NCBI GenBank assembly: GCA_949987705.1
Contig: OX465286.1
Coordinates: 17,125,676 to 17,189,675, forward strand
Reading direction: 5' to 3'
DNA length: 64,000 nucleotides
From: Thereva unica
Lineage: Eukaryota > Arthropoda > Insecta > Diptera > Therevidae
Position 1 is the stretch's first letter; every line of letters begins with the position of its first letter. Below the pieces are notes generated by a model. The model did not search any database and was not told the DNA's origin. It saw only the letters and a list, made by a program, of their open reading frames with translations. A program made the translations under genes and the position numbers. Positions 58,301 through 64,000 of this stretch are shown here, one piece after another.

Positions 58301-61300
58301 GTAATCTACGCCAGTGTGTGTAAATGGTAATGATGGCACTACCCTTGGTGATGGAAGATTTCCCATTATTTGCTGGCACGTCCTTGCCTTGATGCGGAAG
58401 CATACCGTGCAGCTGTTAATATGTTTCTTAACAGTATTTCTGGAATGCAGTATCCAATATCGTCTTCGTATGTAAGCTAGTGTTTGCTGGGTACCTCCAT
58501 GGAGTGTTTTAAGGTGTGCTTCCTTAATGACCAGGTTGGTGAGGTGCGATTTTTGTGGTAAAATTATCGGATGACGTTCGTCGTACGGAAGTAATGATAG
58601 GTTTAGTCGACCGCCAACTCGAAGTATTTTTTCTTCGTCAAGGAATGGACTTAGCGACAGAAGTGTGCTTTTCGTCGGAACTGGTTTCTCTTTTTGCAGC
58701 ATTTGGATTTCTTCAGTAAAGGCGTTCTCCTGCATGCACTTTATTATGATTTTTTGTGCTTGAATCATTTCCTCCGCAGTCAGGTTTCTTGATATAGGTA
58801 TGTTCATTCCTCTACATTTGTCAATAAATCGTTTGCAATAAGATATAACTCTTATGCATCTTCTTAAGGTTGAAAATCGATCAAATATAGATGTATCTGC
58901 TACTAATGTTTTTGTTGCCACAAATGCATACTTTTCCGAGGCCTCAGTAGGTTCGTGAGTGATTTGTGGAGTGGTAGTTGGCCAAGAATTTTTGTTTAAT
59001 CTGAGCCAGGATGGCCCATTCCACCACAGTTGATGCTCACTGATTTGGTCAGGGTTTATACCTCGTGATGCACAGTCCGCAGGGTTTTCATCCGTCTTAA
59101 CGTAGTTCCACTGGGTTGGGTTGGTTACAGACAGAATTTTTAAGATTCGATTTGCTTCAAATCCCTTCTGTTTGTTTAGTGATCCCTTTATCCGTGCAAT
59201 GGTTATCATGGAATCTGACCAAAGGTATATTGTTGGACGTTGTTGGAGTTCCAAAGCCTTAATGGTTTGGTTCATCAGTTTACTGAGTAGCTCTGCTCCA
59301 CATAACTCAAGACGTGGGATTGTCAGTTTTGATTTAATGGGTGCAACTTTAGATTTTGCTGTGATCAAATGAACTGATGAATTCCCAGCCGATGTTATTA
59401 TTTTGCAATAGATTACTGCTGCATATGCTCGTTCGGATGCGTCACTAAACCCATGAATTTCTATTTCATTTGACTTCATGTCGTAGTTTATCCACCTTTG
59501 AATTTTTAATTCTTCCAGTTTGGGTAACCTCGCTTGATAAGAGAGCCAATCTGACGTCAACTTAGGGGACGGAGTTTCATCCCATGCAATTCCAGATTTC
59601 CATAGCTCTTGGATCATAATTTTTGCTCGTAGTGTGACAGGGGTAATCCAGCCAAGTGGGTCGAAAATTTGTGCTATCTTAGATAACATTATTCTTTTTG
59701 TAACCTTTTCATTGCTATTCACATTTACTTTAAAATGAAAAGTGTCGGATGTTGGATTCCAATGAATGCCCAGAGTTTTAATTGTGTCATCTTTATTAAT
59801 CGTCAGAATCCCCTTTTCTCGTAGATCATCTGGTATGCTCCTTAAGATTTTTGGATGATTACTTGTCCATTTTCTCAATTTGAAGCCGCCTGATTTTAGC
59901 AACTGTATCAGATCGGTTTGTAGATTTTGGACTTCTTCCAACGTGTTAGCTCCAGACATAACGTCGTCTACATAAAAATCTTGAGTTATGGTTTTGCTGG
60001 CTTGAGGGTACCTTTCTTTTTCGTCTGTTGCTACTTGTTGTATGGTTTTAATGGCTAAATATGGAGCTGAGGTTGTTCCATATGTTACGGTTGTCAATCT
60101 ATATTCTTTTACGGGTTCGGTTGGATTGAATCTCCAAAGAATTCTATGGTAGTTTTGATCTATTTTTGCCAATCTAATTTGGCGATACATTTTCTCAATA
60201 TCAGCTGTGAATACGTATCGATGTTTTCGCCAACGTAGTAATATGTGTGATAGATCTGGCTGTAATTTAGGTCCGGCTAACATGTTGTCGTTAAAGCTTG
60301 CACCTGTTGTTGTTTTAGCGGATGCGTCGAATACCACTCGTAGTTTGGTTGTCGTGCTATCATTTTTTATTACGGCGTGGTGCGGAATGTAGTATACTTT
60401 TTCTGAGGGATCGTCCGATTGTTTAACCAATTCCATATGTTTCAAGTGAATATACTCTGCCATGAAGTTCTTATATTCCTGCTCTAGATTTTTATTAGTC
60501 CGGAATTTTTTCTCATTCTGTAGTAGACGGGCTAATGCCTGCCTTTTAGAGTCTCCTAGTGGCTGCATTGACTCTTTAAATGGAATCTGTACGGTATACC
60601 TTCCATCCACATCACGAACATGCGTCCTCTGGAAATGCTGCTCACATATCTCGTCATCTGGTTTTATTATGTGGTCGTTGGTTGCTTCTTCGATTTCCCA
60701 GAAGAGTTTAAGTTGGCTGTCAAGCTGGTCTCTGGATATTACCGTAACCACCTTGATAGAATTGTGGGTATTTGGGACCTTTCCAGAAATGACCCATCCG
60801 AATTCTGTATTTTGAGCTAGAATGCTCTTTGATTTTCGAATTTTATTCAGCACTATGGTGGTATAAACGTCTGCTCCGATTATCATATCTATTGGGCCTG
60901 GTTGATTGAATGTTGGATCAGCTAACATGCAATTTTTCCATGGGGTGGACACCGCTAAATTCGTGTTTGGTAATATCTTTGTTAATTTGGGTAGAATCAA
61001 GGCTTCTAAGTTCATTTGAAAGTTTGATGGAAACCTTGGTTGTATTTGTACATTCACCTTTGCTAGAGCTGTGGTTGCTTCTGTAGCTCCTAATCCTGAC
61101 AATTTCACACAGGTTTTAGTTCTAGGTAACAGTAGTATTTGGGCTGCTTGCTCTGTAATGCAAGAGGCTTGTGATCCAGTATCGATCAACACCCGCAGTA
61201 CTTCTTGTCTTCCGTTACGCGATGTTGCCTTGATTAAAGCTGTAGCTAATAGAACTTCATTATCTGACCTTTTTGCTGTATTTTGCACGTGGACATGTCT

Positions 61301-62827
61301 GGGCTTCTCCATGATTTTGTTTATTGTTTGATGAAGTAGGGTGTGGTGTGGGTTTTTACATATAGTGCAGCTTCGGTGGCTGCGACACTTTTCGTTCGTG
61401 GTATGGTTAATACAATTTCTGCATAGGTTATTTCTTTTTACAGCTTCATTACGTTGTGGTACATCCAAAGACAGGAACTCTGGACAGTTGTAAATACTGT
61501 GCGCGTTGTGGCAGTATCGGCATTTTGCATCGGTTGTTGTTATATAATTCTTTACGTTGAAGGATTTAAGTCTTTCAGTTTGTCTACTCTGCGTGTGTAC
61601 AGGACCGCGGCTCTTTGTATCCCCCACGGCTTCTAGTGATTGAAATCGGTTGGTCAGAAATTTGTAGAAATTATCGAATGTTGGTATCTCTCTTGGGCTC
61701 GAATGTGACTGCTCATACTGCTTTAGGGTTTCGTAATCGAATTTTTGAATCATCAAATGGATAACAATTGGAGCCCATGAACTAGTGTCAATACCGAGAT
61801 TTGCTATGCTATGAAGGCTCTCTTTCATGGTATCGTGAATTCTTTTTAGTCCATTGGTTGACTCCATTTCCAATTTTGGTAGTGTGAGTATAGCTTGTAT
61901 ATGAACAGAAAATAATTTTCTTTTATTTTCATACCTTTCCTTTATTATCTCCCAGGCGACTGTGTAATTGCTGTCAGATGTTTCCAAATGATTTAAAAGC
62001 CTAGCTGCTTCTCCTCTCAAATTAGTTTTTAAATAATGCATTTTCTCGACATTGGCTAACCTTTTGTTGTCATGGATTAGCCTAAGAAAGATGTCGTGAA
62101 ATGCAGTCCAGTTTTCATATTTGCCTTCAAATATTGGTATGTTAAGTCGAGGAAGGCGTACGTCGCTTTCTGTTGGTCTGGTAGCAGATGTTATTTTTTC
62201 TTGCAGCTTGGTTAGAACATCCAAATATTCACTTCTCAGAATTTCGAATCGCAGGTCAACATTCTCCAGGTCTTCATCATCATTGAATATCAGAATTTCT
62301 TCATGTAATGACTCCAGTTGTCTCCAATCTTCGGTTAAATTTTTTGAGTGTAACTCAATACCCGCATTGCTTATTTCCGCATTCGCCATTAATTTCTGCA
62401 ATTGTTTTTGGAATGATTCCATTCGTATGTGTGCTCTTTTTAGCCGTACTAATTTTTCGGTTTCTGCGTTGTTTGCGTTGTCAGCTTTTTGCAGCACTGG
62501 GTCATTTCCCTTTGATGTTGTTGACTCTGATGGCCGAGAAAGTGCACACATATACGCTTCTAGCTTTGACATTGCCTTTTGTTTTACACTTTGGGCTTGA
62601 TCGTAGTAATTTCTGAGGAAATAATTATGATTCGGTTGGTTTAGTGCCTCGATTTCTTGGTGCTGCTCCTCAAAGGTGTCCCATAGGTTTGTTATTTCCT
62701 GCTGGGTTTTTTGTATGTAGGCCCATGTTCTCCTGGCTATCGGTTCTTTACCTATCAACTCCAGTTTGTTGATCAAGGTCTCAGCGATTGTAACTTGAGA
62801 AGACGTGAGTTTGTCGATTAATTCCAT
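55316..62827 (-). CDS. Gag-Pol-Env polyprotein of a BEL/Pao endogenous-retrovirus-like element
   Basis: 2503 residues, no interruption. Gag core about 225-400 ('FEGKYENWTAFHDIFLRLIH'); Cys/His knuckles 436-499; aspartic protease at 549-551 ('LIDTGSQ'); RT with 'LRVVFDASA' 829, 'FTADIEKMY' 873 and 'YVDD' 952-955; RNase H 'GFSDASERAYAAVIY' 1126 and 'WSDS' 1203; integrase zinc finger His1438/His1443/Cys1473/Cys1476; integrase core Asp1508, Asp1574 and Glu1627; then a DUF5641-like C-terminal module to about 1804. Env follows in the same frame: hydrophobic signal-like segment about 1921-1938, furin-type site RNKR 2033-2036 followed by a Gly/Leu-rich fusion-peptide-like stretch, a long heptad-like helix, several Asn-X-Ser/Thr sites, a transmembrane segment about 2441-2461 and a basic tail. 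The Env layout is that of insect errantivirus/baculovirus F-type fusion proteins. How Env is released (splicing or cleavage) cannot be read here. Confidence 0.95.
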   Translation of the reverse strand: MELIDKLTSSQVTIAETLINKLELIGKEPIARRTWAYIQKTQQEITNLWDTFEEQHQEIEALNQPNHNYFLRNYYDQAQSVKQKAMSKLEAYMCALSRPSESTTSKGNDPVLQKADNANNAETEKLVRLKRAHIRMESFQKQLQKLMANAEISNAGIELHSKNLTEDWRQLESLHEEILIFNDDEDLENVDLRFEILRSEYLDVLTKLQEKITSATRPTESDVRLPRLNIPIFEGKYENWTAFHDIFLRLIHDNKRLANVEKMHYLKTNLRGEAARLLNHLETSDSNYTVAWEIIKERYENKRKLFSVHIQAILTLPKLEMESTNGLKRIHDTMKESLHSIANLGIDTSSWAPIVIHLMIQKFDYETLKQYEQSHSSPREIPTFDNFYKFLTNRFQSLEAVGDTKSRGPVHTQSRQTERLKSFNVKNYITTTDAKCRYCHNAHSIYNCPEFLSLDVPQRNEAVKRNNLCRNCINHTTNEKCRSHRSCTICKNPHHTLLHQTINKIMEKPRHVHVQNTAKRSDNEVLLATALIKATSRNGRQEVLRVLIDTGSQASCITEQAAQILLLPRTKTCVKLSGLGATEATTALAKVNVQIQPRFPSNFQMNLEALILPKLTKILPNTNLAVSTPWKNCMLADPTFNQPGPIDMIIGADVYTTIVLNKIRKSKSILAQNTEFGWVISGKVPNTHNSIKVVTVISRDQLDSQLKLFWEIEEATNDHIIKPDDEICEQHFQRTHVRDVDGRYTVQIPFKESMQPLGDSKRQALARLLQNEKKFRTNKNLEQEYKNFMAEYIHLKHMELVKQSDDPSEKVYYIPHHAVIKNDSTTTKLRVVFDASAKTTTGASFNDNMLAGPKLQPDLSHILLRWRKHRYVFTADIEKMYRQIRLAKIDQNYHRILWRFNPTEPVKEYRLTTVTYGTTSAPYLAIKTIQQVATDEKERYPQASKTITQDFYVDDVMSGANTLEEVQNLQTDLIQLLKSGGFKLRKWTSNHPKILRSIPDDLREKGILTINKDDTIKTLGIHWNPTSDTFHFKVNVNSNEKVTKRIMLSKIAQIFDPLGWITPVTLRAKIMIQELWKSGIAWDETPSPKLTSDWLSYQARLPKLEELKIQRWINYDMKSNEIEIHGFSDASERAYAAVIYCKIITSAGNSSVHLITAKSKVAPIKSKLTIPRLELCGAELLSKLMNQTIKALELQQRPTIYLWSDSMITIARIKGSLNKQKGFEANRILKILSVTNPTQWNYVKTDENPADCASRGINPDQISEHQLWWNGPSWLRLNKNSWPTTTPQITHEPTEASEKYAFVATKTLVADTSIFDRFSTLRRCIRVISYCKRFIDKCRGMNIPISRNLTAEEMIQAQKIIIKCMQENAFTEEIQMLQKEKPVPTKSTLLSLSPFLDEEKILRVGGRLNLSLLPYDERHPIILPQKSHLTNLVIKEAHLKTLHGGTQQTLAYIRRRYWILHSRNTVKKHINSCTVCFRIKARTCQQIMGNLPSPRVVPSLPFTHTGVDYAGPIQLKASKIARSKTYKGYIALFICLSTKAIHIEAVSDLTSEAFLAAFRRFTARRGHCKHLYSDCGTNFIGAQKILDVDLHQAIQRATEDTKDIIANDGTLWHFNPPAAPHMGGIWEAGVKSIKYHLKRIVGNTVLTYEELTTTLSQIEASLNSRPLCPLNDDPTDCSVLTPGHFLMGRAPISPPSVENGEKTTSHLTRWKMTNKLSEDFWNIWSHEYLSHLQQKPKWWKEKDNLKINELVLIKDEQMPSAKWRLGRIIAVHPGKDEKIRVVTLRCGNNTVLKRPVTKLCRLPIYDNPIEENAQNQEQQDDNNHITTVNVSPISTQKRKLPDTCSTPQQVKKRYIQEIEEAKRLHKSRSNGIRIRPVTGYNNLVPIEKQRLAKEKYEAMKSKIKQIKPASKQAKGNQPSVWNTAVTCLSLLSTISLAKGAYTITHPEPGLYIEDMGKVNLRRGTLRVELTLPLNANADIIKVKNVIQQMQDVCTASQRTSEEIHCEAFVHHLNTQGDYLLREIDVLSEKNLTRNKRGLLGKALTYVFGVNDEVYADISTLQQNQQMLQQTALHQSSIMLTTISHLNDTEARVTEKINSFTKKLNEALIEINTVQGWFTKINTNMINLHILTAYQIATNILDELERQYSRLITIVMRRGSIIEILPLNKMRSIIKDASGKLPSNLYITDIPEERINLKQNSTSITLFGYFNIVEVDQYTIMKTTPIPWRLKNNTYLIADVSNTILAINYNSQTYFEVPDNEIKNCLNRDNHQLSCLPTAISNIQDNTNCVVDEVYDRPFKHQCPIKTLQVPTILWKQLYMTNTWLFITTTPIAAGVVCNGTRQDIELNGTGVIQITKDCVIKTKRNTILPEIFDSTYVLSSLNKPLELDRAINSPELIKTPDSVSSEHILKPSDQLLGAIKEQQLLHNNLRSTTLQTIGHHTLSVTIAVLISVVIIILGTIFKRKSKKSKIQPSAHQHDFIIKTPSTPYISKNQKSFSAEGENV
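55323..55334 (-). promoter_or_regulatory. Polypurine tract of the env-bearing element
   Basis: The minus strand reads GGAGGGGGAGAA directly before the 3' LTR. These bases also encode the last residues of the ORF ('EGEN'). Confidence 0.85.
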
Positions 62828-62846
62828 TGTCGTAGGTTAGTAGTTG

Positions 62847-62867
62847 TTTTTTTTTTTTTTTTTTTTT
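62847..62867 (-). other. 21-base A-run in the leader, 19 nt before the Gag ATG
   Basis: In the element's sense this is an uninterrupted run of A between the primer site and the start codon at 62827. It could be an unstructured leader promoting initiation or simple slippage during reverse transcription. Confidence 0.8.
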
Positions 62868-62978
62868 AGGTATTGGCACTGATTTTGTAGATAGATTTTA
62901 GTATTATCAGTTAATTAACTCTTGCGCTTTCCACTGGCGGAAATTACTTTCACTTTATACTTTATGGGAAAAAAGTAG

Positions 62979-62992
62979 GCTCGAAGGACCAA
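62979..62992 (-). promoter_or_regulatory. Primer binding site for tRNA-Tyr (14-nt match)
   Basis: The minus strand reads TGGTCCTTCGAGCC one base after the 5' LTR, then diverges (TACTTT). It is the same primer class as the first element, where 18 nt match. Confidence 0.8.
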
Positions 62993-62993
62993 T

Positions 62994-63328
62994 GATTGTT
63001 CAGGGTGAGTAGTGGATTTGGGGTTGGTTGGAATGTTGAAGACCGCACAACTTCAACGGTTTGGGTAGCGGTTTTGGGAAACTTGTATGGTTATAATAAT
63101 TTGAGTTCTGTATTTAGACTGAATTTACATTAATTGCTATGCTACTTTTATACTAACTTATGGCCTAATTAATGTTGATGAATTCTGCAATTTCCCAATG
63201 ATTATGGGTTGATTGCAAGACATTTTGCCAATACGTTGTGTCAGTTCTTTTATGGTTCTATGGGTCAGAATTGGGTCAATAATTGTTGCGAGATTGTTGT
63301 TGTCTGCTGGTATGTTGTTTCCTAAACA
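62994..63328 (-). repeat. 5' LTR of the env-bearing BEL/Pao element
   Basis: 335 bp, matching the left LTR except for one T near the TGATTGT(T)CAGGG end. Confidence 0.95.
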
Positions 63329-64000
63329 ACCCCATTCATTAAGATCCCAGCACTTTCGTGAAATCGACCAAAAATATCCCAAGGGGTACCCCTTTGAAAA
63401 TTTTCCGGTTTTGGGAAAATTCTGGAGTGGCCCTTTTTTGGATGGGAAATTGTTAGGGACCTCCCAGGGAGGCTGTGAATTCAATCCCACCCCGGGCTGA
63501 CCAGTATTTCCCGAGATAATGGGCATTCTGCAGCCCCCCTTGGGGAAATCACAAAACAGGGGATATCTCCCGAACCCCTTGGAATTTCTGGACCAAACCA
63601 AGTGCGCTGAACTCGGGGGAGCGAGCCCTTTCCAACGATACCCCATTCATTAAGATCCCAGCACTTTCGTGAAATCGACCAAAAATATCCCAAGGGGTAC
63701 CCCTTTGAAAATTTTCCGGTTTTGGGAAAATTCTGGAGTGGCCCTTTTTGGGATGGGAAATTGTTAGGGACCTCCCAGGGAGGCTGTGAATTCAATCCCA
63801 CCCCGGGCTGACCAGTATTTCCCGAGATAATGGGCATTCTGCAGCCCCGCTTGGGGAAATCACAAAAGAGGGGATATCTCCCGAACCCCTTGGAATTTCT
63901 GGACCAAATCAAGTGCGCTGAACTCGGGGGAGCGAGCCCTTTCCAACGATACCCCATTCATTAAGATCCCAGCACTTTCGTGAAATCGACCAAAAATATC
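63329..64000 (+). repeat. Satellite array continuing to the window end
   Basis: It begins with the right copy of ACCCC (63329-63333) and resumes the monomer interrupted at 54986. Two full 311-bp monomers and part of a third are present, all carrying the AAGGGGTACCCCTT palindrome. The array extends beyond the window. Confidence 0.97.

Larger units (their letters stand above)
54987..63328 (-). mobile_element. Full-length env-bearing BEL/Pao (roo-like) LTR element (8342 bp)
   Basis: LTRs of 336 bp (54987-55322) and 335 bp (62994-63328) are nearly identical, with one apparent T-run difference near the TGATTG end. The boundaries are TG...CA, with a 5-bp duplication ACCCC. On the minus strand the order is 5' LTR (right), tRNA-Tyr primer site, a leader with a 21-A run, one 2503-codon gag-pol-env ORF, polypurine tract and 3' LTR (left). 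All expected catalytic motifs are visible. It looks structurally complete and recently inserted. By layout it resembles Drosophila roo, which also has a single long ORF with an env-like end. Confidence 0.95.

Noticed and set aside
56902..62616. Several plus-strand ORFs of 60-159 codons antisense to the long gag-pol-env ORF
   Set aside because: All are shadows in the opposite strand of a coding region with clear domains.

Overview
The window is eukaryotic nuclear DNA from an insect, most likely a fly. The reasons are AT-rich non-coding DNA, a 61-bp GT-AG intron in a selenium-binding-protein gene fragment, two BEL/Pao LTR elements primed by tRNA-Tyr, and a Maverick/Polinton fragment. The genus cannot be read from the sequence. 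Almost everything here is mobile or repetitive DNA; host coding sequence is limited to one recognisable 3' gene end and one tentative one.

Layout. (1) 1-5390: a Maverick/Polinton (adintovirus-like) fragment. On the + strand lie a jelly-roll minor capsid/penton-like ORF cut by the window edge, a small basic pX/pVI-like protein, the double-jelly-roll major capsid protein, a small conserved ORF, an adenain-type cysteine protease and an unknown ORF. Convergent on the - strand are a frameshifted conserved ORF and a short N-terminal remnant of protein-primed DNA polymerase B. The virion-type ORFs are open, while the replication side is broken. (2) 5394-7053: a tandem pair of about 0.7-1 kb repeats, each with a tRNA-like A-box/B-box module. 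(3) 7144-17668: accessory DNA with a 27-bp minisatellite, a frameshifted transposase-like pseudogene (- strand), a putative terminal exon pair, a 963-bp MITE-like element, one isolated 131-bp satellite piece, the last two exons of a selenium-binding protein/methanethiol oxidase gene (13399-13754) and minor repeats. (4) 17674-25497: a complete, apparently recent BEL/Pao LTR element (- strand). It has 1788-bp LTRs and a 5-bp target duplication. Its single 1149-codon ORF keeps Gag and protease, but in place of RT-RNase H-integrase-Env it carries about 390 unrecognised lysine-rich residues. (5) 26757 to the window end: a satellite array of roughly 92 head-to-tail 299-311 bp monomers before 54986, with nested higher-order repeats. 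(6) 54987-63328: a full-length env-bearing BEL/Pao (roo-like) element inserted in the satellite. It has one unbroken 2503-codon gag-pol-env ORF and nearly identical LTRs, and its ACCCC duplication restores the satellite sequence exactly.

How it fits together. The left end is an old virus-like transposon that kept its particle genes and lost polymerase. The two LTR elements lie in the same orientation and use the same tRNA primer; one looks autonomous, and the other must borrow pol functions from some relative. The satellite grew by unequal exchange of one- to many-monomer blocks (621, 909, 932, about 3393 and 9293 bp periods can be seen) before the env-bearing element landed in it. The observations most worth follow-up are the Gag-PR fusion ORF of the first BEL/Pao element, the intact env-bearing element, the selective decay of the Maverick, and the multi-scale satellite with its isolated and inverted outliers.
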